Of a stretch of 64,000 nt of DNA, positions 45,135 through 57,335 are shown piece after piece (the first letter of the stretch is position 1; each line of letters opens with the position of its first letter). The DNA comes from Pelodera strongyloides (taxonomy: Eukaryota > Nematoda > Chromadorea > Rhabditida > Rhabditidae). Below the pieces are notes generated by a model, which was given only the letters and a program-made list of their open reading frames with translations, was not told the DNA's origin and made no database searches. Position numbers and translations under genes: made by a program. The stretch covers positions 1-64,000 of the forward strand of contig JAANDG010000361.1 in the NCBI GenBank assembly GCA_036852015.1, given 5' to 3'.

Positions 45135-48100
45135 TTAGAAATCAGGAAAATAAAAAATAAATAAAACCAACTTGTTACAAACAAAGGACACAATCGGCTG
45201 CAAACAGTTGAATATTGTGTGAATGAAATCCGAATAAAGGTAGTAATTGTAGAGGCTGAAATTGAAATATTAATTTTTTAAAGGGACGCAGAACACAGTT
45301 TCTGAAATACTATAAAAACTGAACCCCTGAAAATCGACTCACCTTAGTATATCAGGGTAAAAGTAGTCTGGTATTCCGTACCACCACAGCCATAAGATAA
45401 AGCTGAGCGAATAAATGAGCAAGAGTTGTGTGGTGAAGTTCACTTCTAATGTGGAGACTTTGCCGCGCTGAAATTATTAAAACTTGCTCAGAGTTCGCTA
45501 TGTTTGACAGAAAGTTGAGCGGCTACTGTAGACGAGTTCGCGGTATTTGAGACAAAGCAAGACGGCGAAAAAAGATTTTGCTAGCATGTTTTTCACATCA
45601 GATCGCCGGTATCACCGCTCAAACCCCCTCATACCTCATACCAGTGATTGTAACGTTCAAGCTCCAAAAGAAACAAAAGCGTTAAAGCGAGATACCGGCA
45701 GGTTTTTGAAACGCATCGTGGACAACTGAATTCTTACGTATTCATGCTAAGTTGCTCGAATTTAGCTCGATTTTTTTATTCTAATTTGTGTTCATTTGCA
45801 TAAACTGAATAAGAGTGTTGGTCTACTTGATGTGCTTCAAAAACGGCTGGTATTTCGCTTTAGCTTATCTACAACACCTTTGTTGTCATGTATACATGTA
45901 CCTAACACACAGTCTAAATAATTGGCTTTATTTTCGTCATATCCTGTAACCTATTAATACCACGCTAGTTGTAAGGAGCTTTATCTGGACATCGAACCGC
46001 TTAAAATGTATGCGCCAAAGAAGTTAACTAATAAACTATAGCTATATCTACCTTTCTTATCCATCCGTACAGAATATGACCGTATAACGGTACGCCAACA
46101 ATTATGGGAACGAGCATCACTATACGCTGGGCGTATCTTGAAATCTAAATAGTCTTGAAGTTTTCATGCATTGAATATAACATTTAGATTTTGCTCATCT
46201 TGAAAATACGCTCATGGCTTCAATAACATAATGTAAATTTTAGGTGCAATACTGTGTTGAGAGTTGTATGAAACGCAACAATTTAATACCTGATTAATTA
46301 GTTATCAGTAATACAATTTTAAAGCGAAATGCCAGCCCCTTTGGAAAATTTGCATATGATAAGCAAATCCTATGTATCCTATGCTAATTTTGCGCGATTG
46401 CCGTGGACGATCGCGCAAAATTAGCATAGGATACATAGGATTTGCTTATCATATGCAAATTTTCCAAAGGGGCTAGCATTTCGCTTTAAAGCGAAATACC
46501 GACCGGTTTTTGAAATGCACCATGGACACCTACATTTTTACGTATTCATGCAAATTTGCTCTAATTTAACTCGATTTTTTATTCTAATTTATGTTCATTT
46601 GCATACGAATGCTGGTGTACTCGATGCGTTTCAAAAACCGGCCGGTATTTCGTTTTAAATACTTGGAAACCCACGTCCAGCATAGTTTTCGATCCATCCA
46701 TTGACGCATTTCTCACGATATACCAATATTTTCTTTCTGGGACAAAGGTGGCCCCTCGCAATGGAGTAAGATAAAGAGTTAGGAAGAACAGTGAAAAGAG
46801 AAAAAATATAAGGAGGATTATCTAAAGAATTATGGTTTTGGCTTCTAGTGTTGGTGCATGTGAAGAACAACCGAATTTCAAATAGTACTCTCATACTATA
46901 CATATATCCAAACAAACCTTGTGGATCAGATTTTTTTTAAGTTACTTTATTCTACTCTTTTGCGTAATCAACTGGCATGATCAGTCTTTTTCCGTGAACC
47001 CAACCATTCCCTTTAACCTGTAAGGCTTGACAAGGCTTGACACTTCTGTACGCTGACACACACTGACACAGAATTGCACACTACCTTCTGAAACCGTTTA
47101 GATAGAAATCCTTTCAGACTGTGAGAATATTCAGATGACGTGACAAAACGTTGAATAGGCAACATCACACTCATTGTGTAATACATATAGAAAGCGGCGA
47201 AGTAGAAAGCGGTGAGAAACTGAAATATTATAAATGTAGATATTTACATTTTACTCGAACCAAAACCAAAACATCAAGCGTATCAACTGATCTGAAAGTG
47301 AACGTTGCACAATTAGCTAAGCATTGATGTGTTTTGTATATTGAAGGAAGAATTCCGATGTTTCGCTCCTCTTCGTCTAAATTTACTAAAAGCGTGAAGC
47401 GGAATGGCCTCCGGAAAGTTTAAAGGCCAGTTCTTTCGGCTTCAGAAATGACCGGACCCCGGTGCACCGTTTCTGCGGATTCGGTTGATATAACCCGGTA
47501 CTCTTTATCTTTTATCTTTATGAAGCGGAACATGATACTGTACTCCTTGGTGAATATTATCTGTGAAAGCAAACCGATGGCAACTATTTATTGCAAGGTA
47601 TACAACGCTAACAATAAGCAGAAATTTTAAGTACCACATACGTTCACAATCTCATGTGTAGCTGGTTTCAGTGATAAATATAGTACCGCGGACATAAGAT
47701 GTCCTAATAACTGGACGATATCAGCCACGGAAATCAGGAAAAGCACAGTGTGCACGAATTCACGGCCAAATCCACATAATGGCCCAACTACCTGAATAGA
47801 ATAATTACACCGATTACTGTATGTCTAATGCCACATTACCGTAGAATGATTTTATAATTTATAATTTCATTGTGAACTTGCTACTTATTAATAGTATACT
47901 GTATACAAAGTGCGTTGCACTGCACAACCATATACTAAAAGCTAATCCAAAACAATATTGGTATTAGTAATACAATAGCCTTACCATTAGACAAACACGA
48001 TGTAAATAGATACCAACTAGACATATTATTAATAAAAGTGATCCATAAACAATACGCTCACGTTCGGAAACTGACGCTGTGCGAATATTCTGCAATGCAA

Positions 48101-48388
48101 AGTTTTAGTGGCTGTGGAAGGAAAGTCAAGACCAAGGTACCAAGTTACCAAGTGCCAATTTTTGTATATATTTAAACGTTTTCTGTCGAGAGGGATAGCT
48201 ATCACTAGCTGTTTTACCGCTAGCTCCAGGTACCTTACCAGTCTACCTTCGGAAAGAGCTTAGACTTCTGTAAACTTCGAAATTTGCTCCAATTCGAAAT
48301 AACTCACGTTGGCTTTGTAAACATTTGCAAAATAGACGAAAGTGGCATTTTGTGCTTCCAATAACATTGATTCTACCCTGTCAGTCAT
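45135..48388 (-). CDS. Seven-helix chemoreceptor-like membrane protein (gene A)
   Basis: Exons read on the minus strand: 48388-48308 (MTDRVESMLLEAQNATF start), 48089-47985 (helix GSLLLIICLVGIYLHRV), 47791-47642 (VLFLISVADIVQLLGHLM), 47219-47085 (FYFAAFYMYYTMSVMLPIQR), 47017-46956 (less certain), 46821-46675 (LFFLTLYLTPLRGATF), 46144-46052 (IVMLVPIIVGVPLYGHILYG), 45467-45343 (FILWLWWYGIPDYF) and 45255-45135 (SDFIHTIFNCLQPIVSFVC, then stop). Seven hydrophobic segments with an extracellular-type N-terminus and an N-glycosylation site fit a nematode serpentine receptor, but I cannot assign the class. The joins on either side of 47642-47085 and 46956-46821 are incomplete: an exon around 47560 (IIFTKEYSIMFRF) is possible and a dispersed repeat sits beside it. 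Paralogue of the gene at 62.3-63.7 kb. R1 and R2 elements fill the introns. Confidence 0.78.
45682..45862. mobile_element. TTAA-flanked palindromic element, family R1
   Basis: Termini AGCGAGATACCGGCAGG and GGCTGGTATTTCGCT, left TTAA and right TTAG. It lies in the intron between exons 46144-46052 and 45467-45343 of gene A. Confidence 0.88.
46319..46489. mobile_element. TTAA-flanked palindromic element, family R2
   Basis: Termini AGCGAAATGCCAGCCCC and GGGGCTAGCATTTCGCT. Its right TTAA (46486-46489) is the left TTAA of the following R1 element. Confidence 0.95.
46486..46658. mobile_element. TTAA-flanked palindromic element, family R1
   Basis: Termini AGCGAAATACCGACCGG and CCGGCCGGTATTTCGTT. 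It abuts the R2 element through a single TTAA (CGCT-TTAA-AGCG junction) and ends about 17 bases from the donor of exon 46821-46675 of gene A. Confidence 0.95.
47395..47520 (+). repeat. Dispersed repeat, copy 2, within gene A
   Basis: Contains GGACCCCGGTGCACCGTTTC and GGATTCGGTTGATATAACCC as in 40920-41060. It abuts a candidate gene A exon at about 47561-47520, whose minus-strand frame runs open into the repeat, so part of it may have been exonised or may disrupt the gene. Confidence 0.65.
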
Positions 48389-48814
48389 AATTACATATGG
48401 GCATATGTATATCGTTTGAGTCAAAAGGTACGTTAGCTAATTCATCTGGTGATGGGATACGCTCTAGCAGCAATAGGACTTGGGCAAGTGAATCGAAGCA
48501 CCGTGCAAAATTGACAAAGCACCGTGCTGATCTGATTGTGGAGGAATAATGAATTAATCTCAATAATCCCATGATTCCCTAATGCAGTGGGCGTATCTTT
48601 ATATGTTAAATCTACCGTACAAAAGCAGAGAAAGCGATCTTAACTTCCTAGTGTTAGAGAGCAAAAATCAAATAAAAAGGGAATTTAACAACGCTCGAAG
48701 AACTCTCAATGTACGCTATGCAGATATTTACGCTTGATCTGACCATTTAAATGAACCATTTTATCTAATAGCAATTTTTCTATTTTCCGCCTGTTTACAT
48801 GAACCTTGTTTATA
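48389..48814. other. Upstream flank of gene A
   Basis: A 63-codon minus-strand frame (48381-48572) overlaps the proposed start but in another frame. I favour the start at 48388 because its exon has a clean GTGAGT donor and keeps phase with helix 1. Confidence 0.4.
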
Positions 48815-49151
48815 GTGCCTGTTTTTTTTTGTTTCTTTATTTTCTATAAGGGATAATAAAAATTTGGAATACAAAAATAGTGTTCAATTCCAATACTCAC
48901 GAAGATATTGGGTGATAAAGTGGTGGATTGATCGGACAGGCATGCAAAAAGGGTAATTGTCCTGCCTTGTCTGTATAGAGACAATTACCCTTTGCCATTT
49001 TGGACCGATCAATCCACCACTTTATCACCTAATATCTCCGTGAGTACTGAAAAAGAACACTACTTTTTGTATTCCAAATTTTTATTATCGCTTATAGAAA
49101 ATAAAGAAACACAAAAAACAGACACAATTTAAGGTGAACCGATCCCTTTAA
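48815..49151. mobile_element. Palindromic element, family R4 (second copy)
   Basis: Same arms as 2333-2694 (GATAAAGTGGTGGATTGATC and inverse). The right end is complete: GATCCCT then TTAA. The outer ~20 bases of the left terminus are missing. Confidence 0.88.
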
Positions 49152-51507
49152 AGGTGAGAGTCGTGCAGTGTCCTGGTACTGATTTTTTTTTGTCGAAGAG
49201 CTTTGCTTTGTGTTGGCACCACGCGAAAATAGAATACTTTGTTTCTTTGGTTTTGTAATACAAAACTAGAATATTTCCTGAATAAATGCAAATTGAAATC
49301 AAAAAATTTTGCGGTTTTCGCCAAAAGCACGTGTAAAGTGGTGCTTGCATCATAAGCGTATCTCAACTGGTTAGAGTAACGGTGCATAATAGATACGGTG
49401 TAAAATTGTTACGCTGTCATAGTCCAAATCTTATATGGCACTTCCAATAAAATATATTTTCAATCATTTGTTTTCAAAATAATCTGTTTTCACAATGCCA
49501 CGTCATTGTTTTCGAATACAGTAATCATTTTTTTCTTCAGTATTACCGTAGTACATCATTTTATTCCCGGTAATCACATGGTTCACCTAGATCAAAATTG
49601 TCACTCTGCTTTTTTGAAGTAAACGTGAGAAACATTTGTATACCATAAGTGTTATTTGCTGGTTGGTTTAGCAAACATAAAGGAAGCAACCATAAACCAT
49701 AACAGATACCTATGATAAACTAGGAAATTAAATATATTAAACATGTGCAAATGGTAGTAGGTATTTTGGGAGTATTATATTTGTAATTGAACGAGATAAT
49801 TGAACGAAAAATGTGCACTTCGTGTTCACCCCAAAAACTGTTTTACTGCAATACTACCGTAGTCGACAGAGAAATGTTGAGAAAAAATCGATACTCGCCA
49901 GCTGTTCATAATTTTTCTATCTAAAAATAGACTTTTTTTCCAATTTACGTTTTCAACGTTGTTCACTGGACAATTTGTTTATTTATTTTGTTTAGATTGT
50001 ATTGTGTATCGCTACGTCGTCTATTTGGAATTTAGTCTCTACTCTTTGTTATACTACACGGTCTTTGCACCAAAATATATTGCACAATTGTTCTCGTTTT
50101 ATTGCTGCCATTGACTGATTATCATAGCCCCTATTATGTGATTTCTGATCATTCGATTAGGGTTTTGTGGAGTTTGCAAGTATACCAAAAACAGCGCGTT
50201 TCTCTTGTTGCAAGTATCAATCACAACTTCGTGTGCCAATTTACAGTAAATATCCGCATTATAGAAGACGTGTCTAGCTTCATGCTATAAACTAAAGCAT
50301 TGCTTACACGATAGTTGTTACTACCGAGAGCTTTTTCATGATAATTCGCAGTGCTGTCGATAGCCTTTTTTCTTCGGTGCCTCGCTCTCATGGGGGCGTG
50401 GCCTGTGGTAATATTAGTGAGAGGTCGCAGGTATAGCGAAAGCCGGCGCGCGGGTTTATGAGACTACAGCAACTCGCACACGAGTAGAAATTTCGCGATA
50501 CGTCTCGAGACATTGTAAATTGATAAAACCAAACAATGCTTTATTGAGAAAGCGTGAAGCAGAGTTTACTTAATTTATTTGGCGTAAGTTAACACACTAA
50601 AGCAAAGCATTGTAAAAAGATGTTTCAACTGCCATATTGGACGGAAGCAAAAAATTTCCACGGGGCACATTTAACAGACGAGTATGTTGAATGAAAGGTC
50701 ATATTTGCACGTCGCAATTGAAATTCATATGCGATGGTGAAGCATATGAATATTTCCATCCTAAGACGCGCGAATAAGCTTGCTTTCTTCTCCGAAGATC
50801 ATTAATCCGCAAATTTTCTGAGTCAGTGTTGCTTTTCGCTGCACAAAATGGAACAATTAACGCAAATTATGGTGAAATTCTCTTTCGAATGATGCACAAA
50901 TGAACCTCATACAAAAAAATCAAGATTTGTGGGCATCATCAACTCTCAAGAAATTACCCAACTCCACTAGCTGGCATCAAAGTACATATGTATGGTGCAC
51001 ATATGTTCGAAATGCCACCTGCAGTTGGCTTAGCACTGAATGCAGAGTACATGCAAAAAAATAGTCCCTGGCTACTGCTGTCTTGCTACATGTTTGTAAA
51101 TATTCTCGTGGTTCCAAAGCGCGGTAAATTTTTCGATATTTGCAAGCAAATTCTGTCGTAATTGCAAACCCCACGATGAGCTCTCACTCTCTCACAGGAT
51201 CTTTTCTGACTTTAGGGTCGGGGCTTCGACCGTTTACTATGACTACGCAATTTCAAAATTCCGTTTTTTTTAGAAAGAATTAAAGAAGAAACAGTACTTA
51301 CGAATGCGTCTTATTTAACGGAACAGATGCTTTGATCCTTTCTCTCTATTACTATTTCATCCCACTCTTTTTTTTCTCCGTCTCGTTCCCTCTGTGATAT
51401 TTTCCTGCATTTTTTCTATCTCTCTTATTGTTAGTCTCCCCGTCTCTCTGGTTCTCTCTGCTCTCTTTTCTCTTTATTATTATTGGCACTAACCTGGGCA
51501 TTTGCAG
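49152..51507. other. Gene-free stretch before the fascin-like cluster
   Basis: No exon is supported. A CT/TC-rich segment at about 51340-51480 precedes the acceptor used by the first cluster gene. Confidence 0.4.
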
Positions 51508-51543
51508 TTTCGGTACCCGGCTTTGACGGGAATATCAATCAAA

Positions 51544-52290
51544 ATGAGATTAAGTGAGGACCAGAAGACGGCAATTGAAGCCATCCATGCCGGACAGTAC
51601 AAGAAAGCTATCGAAATTCTACAAGAAACTCTACAAGAAGCCGAGAAGGAAAGAAGTGATCGTCTCGCTGGTCTATTGTTAGCTGAAGCTGGCGGTCGCA
51701 GGACTCTTAAGTCGGTTCACGGAACGCACTTGCGTGCGTACGACCGTGAATGGAAAGTCGATATGACATCTGGCCCAGTGAAGTCCTGGGAGCATTGGCA
51801 CATCGATGAGTGGAATGGCAAGGTGGTCTTCAAGGCGATTCATTCACCCGCCCGATTCCTGCGTGCACATCCCGATGGTCGGGTGGACTTGCAGGATCGT
51901 CCCCAGAACTGGGAGTTCTGGAAGCCGGTGAAGAACAACGACGGATCGTGGTCGTTCCAAAGCTTCCATGGAAGATGGCTGTGTGCTCAAAGGGACGGTT
52001 CGGTGACTTCCGTCGTGAAATGCGACGCTTGGGAGCATTTTTGGCTCGGACGGTGGTCAGTTTTCCCATCGTTCTCCAGTTTTGTTAGTCAGTAGTATTT
52101 AATATTTCTTTAGTTATCATGTCGGCTTTGGTTAGTTTCACAGATAAAAGTTTTGGAATTTCGGTTTCTCTTTGCTAGTATTGTCGATATATAATCAGTA
52201 CAACATTTCATATTTTATGTAAGTAAATTGTAAATTCCCAGGTATGATTATTTCATAATTTTCAAATTTTAGTACAAAATTTCCAGGTGA
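51544..52290 (+). CDS. Fascin-like beta-trefoil protein 1
   Basis: Exon 51544-52055 plus a tiny coding end at 52287-52290 (G-TGA) give 171 residues. Residues 1-50 are helical, with a TPR-like pattern (AIEAIHAGQYKKAIEIL). Residues 52-171 form one beta-trefoil-like domain with repeating GRRTLKSVHGTHLRAYDREW, GKVVFKAIHSPARFL, and NNDGSWSFQSFHGRWL motifs, typical of fascin/actin-crosslinking-type folds. No signal peptide, so probably cytoplasmic. The last Trp codon is split TG|GTCAGT and the acceptor TTTCCAG supplies G-TGA, so the protein ends in Trp. If the intron is retained the frame runs 12 more residues to 52095. The start sits 36 bases after a TTTGCAG acceptor (51507), a possible trans-splice site shared with the pseudogene copy. 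Function unknown; actin or carbohydrate binding is only inferred from the fold. Confidence 0.85.
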
Positions 52291-53470
52291 AGGAGCTGAG
52301 GATGTTTCGCTCACGCTACTCGACTCCATTCTTCTCGGTCAACTCCTAATTTCAAGCAAAAGTCATTTTTGTTAATTTTCTTCTTCTAACAATTGGTATG
52401 AATCTTTATGGCTCCCTTTTTGTTTTCCGCCGTTGTTGCTACAAATTCCAAATTGTACATATACCATCCATCCGAAAAGCGCACTCGATTAGTGATTTTT
52501 ACCAACTTTTCCAGTAGTTCTCTATGCGTAGAGTATTCTATTTCTATGAGATTTTTCCTTACATTTGCATTTTTGATATCTTCAGGGACATGTTCGGGGT
52601 TTTCCTTATTTTTACCTTGCTTCACTTATAGTTTTTTTTAAATGTATTTTGTTGGTTTTGTTTATTATTGCGCATTGACTTACATAAAATATGAAATGTT
52701 GAAATGTTATAGTGGTTATATAGCAAGCCAAGTTTCCTTTTTCACAGTAATTCAGAAAACTAGTTATAATTACCGCCTTATTTAGTTGTTATAGTAAATT
52801 TATAAAAATCCGAAACTTTCTGACTTTGATTTTTTCTATTTGCGCAAATTTCACCGTAACCTCCACGAAAACGGCGTGTTGAATAGTGTCTCGAAAACGG
52901 AGTTTGTCTAAAAGAAATGTGAAAATGATAGCAGAAAATGGAGGGATACCGATGAAACTTCACGCCCACAAGTGCACCATGTGTCGCTCGCACACCCCTG
53001 GCGCCCAGGCCGCGCACATTAAAGGGGGGGGGGGTGCGCCGCGTCCCAGCGTCGGAACCGTTTTGTGGATTTTCACAATCGGGTGGATACGGAATTATTT
53101 ATTACAATCGGGCGGATGAGGATACGGAACCTTCCCCTGAAAAAAAAGTGTTGTCAATGATTCCATGGGATGCCTTCTTATGTATAATTTCTTCAGTGTC
53201 GTCGAAAAAGATACAAGTATGGAAGGTAAACTGGTTGAGTTCTGTGCGAAGTCTGAAAATGGAAATGATTGTAGGTTATTGTTTAGCTCAGGAACACGAG
53301 AGGAACAATTATTGCAAGATTTCACCATATGCCGATAAAGCTAGAATTGTGAAAACGTATTTCCCGAAACCTAGTATTCTTGGTGTTATTTGGCGAACAC
53401 TACCACCCAAGACTTACCCTTCCCAGCGGGACATCAGTGGGTTCTGCATGTTGTAGTAATTTCCCATAAT
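52291..53470. other. No firm gene
   Basis: After the presumed 3' end of gene 1 there are overlapping frames on both strands at 53034-53456. All are weakly exon-like (for example EGKLVEFCAKSENGNDC on +), but none has consistent splice structure. A run of ten G residues lies near 53026. Confidence 0.35.
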
Positions 53471-53617
53471 AGCCCGTATTCTCGGGTCGATGGGAATGTT
53501 CCGTTTGGGAGCTCATTCGTTTGCAAATTTTTCCTCCAGCTAGTCTAGATAGTCGAGAAATTTGCATACAAAGTATTTCCCAAACGGAACGTTTCCGTCG
53601 ACCCGAGAATACGGGCT
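53471..53617. mobile_element. Short palindromic element with ~40-bp arms
   Basis: Left arm AGCCCGTATTCTCGGGTCGA, right arm TCGACCCGAGAATACGGGCT, continuing with GTTCCGTTTGGGA and its inverse. Flanks share AAT. A Harbinger-type origin is possible. No coding capacity. Confidence 0.85.
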
Positions 53618-54639
53618 AATAAGAACATTACAAGGTTTATATTAAGCGTACACTAATGATAGTTCAAACATAATTTACATAACCAATATTTCACCCATGA
53701 TGCGAAATAATTACAATGTCAGTTCCAGGACGGAGTCAATCTCGGGAAAAATTATTGTCGTGTGATTCACGCTGCTAAGCGAACGAATTTGTTCTTGTTA
53801 TGTTTTCGTAGATTTATACAGTATGCAGTATGTTGTAGATTTTGTTTAGGGTCTGTACTGTAGAGTACCTGCAGATGAATTACGCTTGGGCAAATGACTG
53901 TCAATTATTTCAAAGAAAACTGAAACATTTAGGAATTTTTTCTTTAGTCTTTAGTTACGCAACCAAATATATATGTAGTTTAGTTTCGAAAACATTAGGA
54001 ATTTCTCTTTTATTTACGGAATAGATCATTTTCACATTTGTTGGGAAACCGCCTGGTATTGTCACTTTTGCAAATGGATGATTCACTTTAAAACAGGAAG
54101 CAGATTTAATTAGCAAAAGGTAGGCACAAAAACCAGGAACTGTTGAACGGGTATCAATTGAGAGCAACATCCTTTCGTAGCGTGCAAAATATAATAATAG
54201 CCTCGTAGAGAGAGTTGACCTGACAGAGATGAGCAATGGGGGAAAACATTTTGAACCATGCTCATGTTGGAGAAACAGCTCATTCAAGATCATTTAGTTT
54301 CGTTTTTGAGAGAGGCTCTAATGAGCTCCACTCCAATTACGAAAACCTCATTCAACATTCAAATTCAACTGCACTCAAATTCATTCAAATTCATTCATTC
54401 ATTTAAAACGACGTATGATATGAAAAGGAGCCAATACCGTGATATATTATGGGACGTTATATGTTGCACGTGAAACGGGTTATATAACCTGGTACTCTAT
54501 ATCTTTTTTTTTCTTTTTTTTATCACCTGAAAAGTATGATTTCTTTGAGGTGACCACATGTTCGTGTCTGTTCTTTTAGTCAAATACGCATTCCACGCAA
54601 TGCGGTTTACGTTACATAAAAATGATACAAAGTCTCCAG
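53618..54639. other. Gene-free spacer
   Basis: AT-rich with no supported feature. It contains a short run of ATTCA repeats at about 54350-54400. Confidence 0.4.
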
Positions 54640-55050
54640 GTGATGACGGTCGCGCTGTGGTATAATACTTCCCAAGAGTTATTAGTGTAGAAGTGTTAAA
54701 TACTACCCCATGCTGAAATATACTACCCCTAAATAAAATATTAAATATACTAGCACATGGGAAAATACAACCCCACAATATGCTACCTCTATATCTATAC
54801 TACCCCATTGTAGCATACCATACTACCCCTATTTTACATGACTACCCCCAGCGTATCTTACATGACTACCCCCAGCGTATTTTACCTGACTACCCCCCAA
54901 CTTAGGCTTTTTCTTACCCCATCACCCGGGGTAGTGTTCGTATCTGTGGGTAGTTTTTTTACATTTTTGGGGTAGTATTGGTGCAAGAATATGTTCTTGA
55001 AAAATACTACCCCTTTGTTGCGGGGTAGTATATTCCCGATTTGGGTAGTA
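54640..55050. repeat. Dispersed CTACCCC / GGGGTAG word cluster
   Basis: Roughly 400 bp in which TACTACCCC-type words recur about a dozen times at irregular spacing. They are mostly in one orientation up to about 54920 and inverted after it. It includes a direct repeat of GACTACCCCCAGCGTAT. Not a simple tandem array and not a clean palindrome. Confidence 0.75.
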
Positions 55051-55327
55051 TAATACAGATGTTTACCATAGTGATACCTCAAACTCTCTTTTATGCTTTA
55101 CCGAAAGCATTACCAATTTCCGTTTGCACCTGTTTAGTGATACCTGTCAACCTGTCAATCAACCTGATTATGAACTACAGACGAAACGCCCATAATAAAT
55201 GAAGCTCATGGCTCACACTATACGCTAATTATTTGAAATTATCCAATTATTTATCTTTCTTTGCGTAATTTTGTCGATTTTACAGTATTTTTAGCACAAA
55301 AAGATTTTGGAAATTGTTCATTTGCAG

Positions 55328-56160
55328 TTTACCGCTCGGGAATAGTTCACGTTCACTGATTAAGCGATGAAAAGAAAACTGCAGCGATAGAAGCAATCAA
55401 TGCCGGAAATTATAACATAGCCATCGCGATTCTCCAAGAAGCCGAACGGGAAAATGTTGTTCAAAACAGTTGTCAATTGTCAGCTGAATCGGGCGGCCGT
55501 CGTCTTCTCAAGTCGTCTCACGGAAAATATTTGCGTGCATATGACCGCGAATGGAAGGTAGACATGGCATCTGCACCACCAACAGCCTGGGAGAATTGGT
55601 TTGTCGAAGACTGGGATGGCAAGGTGGTCTTCAAGACCATTCACTCACCCGGACGCTTCTTGGCAGCATATCCTGATGGCCGTGTGGAGTGTGGAGTTGG
55701 TGGAGCGACCCGAGGCCAACGAGACTTGGAAACCGGCCAAGAACAACGACGGATCTTGGTCATTTCTAAGCTTTCATGGTAAATGGCTGAGTGCTGGTCA
55801 AGACGGAACGATTACTACAGTTGAAAGATGAGATGATTCGGACCATTTTTGGCTCGAACGATGGTCAGTGTTTTTCCCAGTTTGCTCCTTTAGGCTTGTC
55901 GTTTCGGTGCTCTTTTCGTCAAATGTCGCCGGTAGATAACAATAATAATAATAATAATAACAATAATTTATTACGCACAAAGACAATCAAAGAAAGCAAT
56001 GTAACGTGCACTTTGTGTAGGCTCATGTTTGTTTTATTTTTCCATTTCGTTACAATTACACTACGACATTACTACAATATATGGATTCATTTATAGCATA
56101 ACACTTTAATATGAAGCACGTATATCTGATGTCGTTTAGGGGATGAAGCACACACATATC
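55328..56160 (+). pseudogene. Fascin-like beta-trefoil pseudogene (copy 2)
   Basis: Closest to gene 1 in layout: same TTTGCAG acceptor upstream, the same helical N-terminus (AAIEAINAGNYNIAIAILQE) and the same trefoil motifs (GKVVFKTIHSPGRFLAAYPD, KNNDGSWSFLSFHGKWLS). Three lesions break it. The position of the ATG reads ACTGATTAAG. A 7-bp tandem duplication (GTGGAGT twice, 55684-55697) shifts the frame. A TGA at 55829-55831 replaces the Cys codon near the end. The terminal donor (TG|GTCAGT) and a downstream acceptor at 56139 followed by GGGATGAAGCAC are still visible. The lesions are few, so inactivation looks recent. Confidence 0.85.
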
Positions 56161-57155
56161 TGCGGAATACAAGCCTACATACTTTTGTTTTATTGTTTTT
56201 CCTAAGCAATATTTTTTACTCTTGTTATTGCTTATATTTTAAAGATGAAGGATTATATGAATAAGGCTAACTTATTGGATGTTCACCTTTGATTGAATGT
56301 TTATTTAAGTTTACAATCTCCACAGTGAATTTGCAACGACCCGAACTCAATGGTAAACGTTGTTTGTTTGTTCCTCGATTTTTCTCTTTTCTATCACATC
56401 GTCTCTCGGGTCATTCGGTCTCTGCTGGCCACGCACTCCTTCCCTCTCATCATAGTAACTCCGACTTTTGCACAAATAACTTGCAACGACTTTCGTTCGT
56501 TTCCTCCAAGAATTATGGGTTTTGTAAGTAATTTTCTCCTGTAATGACAGCTTTCTGTCCAGCAGTGCCTATTTTTCGACTTATCGGGTTTCATATTTTT
56601 TCTACCTGAGATTTGTCTGTTTTTCGTTTCGCTTGAAGTAAACAATTTTTCTGGAGTGAACATATCACATGGACTTTTGCAGCGAACGTGAAGTCAACAA
56701 AGTCAACATTGCAGAATTTAGTAAAATATGTTTAAAGGATCGCAGTTCGCAGTCACTACAAATTCGTATTTTTATTAGCTTTTCTTAAATATTCAAATAT
56801 GTGAAGAAAAATACGGTTCCAGCACCAAAGTACGGCAAAGCGAACTCAGGGAGAGAAATCCCTGTGTATGAGTTTTACTAGTATACCGTAGTTTATAATT
56901 GCCCGTATAAAGCCATAATAAATACCCTGCAGTGATAAACCACGCGCCAGGTGTAACACTGCAGGCTGTTCACTCTCCAAGTACCCCTGGCAATTGCATA
57001 GATGCACCGGCGACGGTCATTTACCAAAACCCATTTTCATTGATTTCACTCCCTGAGTTCGCTTTCTTTTTACTGGCTGCATATTGTTTTATAAATCTTC
57101 TTGCATCTAATAAAAATCGAATAAAAAAAGTTGAATTTGAAGTGACTGCCTTCCT
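56161..57155. other. Spacer between fascin-like copies
   Basis: No exon supported; frames at 56289-56663 are on both strands and lack motifs. Confidence 0.4.
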
Positions 57156-57335
57156 TTAAGGCGAACTCCGGCCGTATTTTGAAACGCATCGTGGACAGCT
57201 GAATCCTTACGTATCTATGTTAATTTGCTCGAATTTAGCTCGACGTGTTATTCTAATTTATGTCCATTTGCGTCTGCTGCATAAGAATGCTGGTATGCTC
57301 GATGTGTTTCAAAAACTGGCCGGTATTTTGCTTTC
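57156..57335. mobile_element. TTAA-element family R1, diverged
   Basis: Left end TTAA then GGCGAACTCCGGCCG, right end CTGGCCGGTATTTTGCT, the right TTAA decayed. The interior is standard R1. It ends about 110 bp upstream of fascin-like gene 3 and may form part of its 5' flank. Confidence 0.8.

Noticed and set aside
49330..49420. tRNA-like D-arm words (TCTCAACTGGTTAGAGTA)
   Set aside because: No T-arm or B box follows at the required distance, and no acceptor pairing is visible.
53034..53456. 140-codon plus-strand frame and a 77-codon minus-strand frame over the same DNA
   Set aside because: No family motif and no coherent splice sites; the plus frame begins in a poly-G/GC patch. Neither strand can be preferred.
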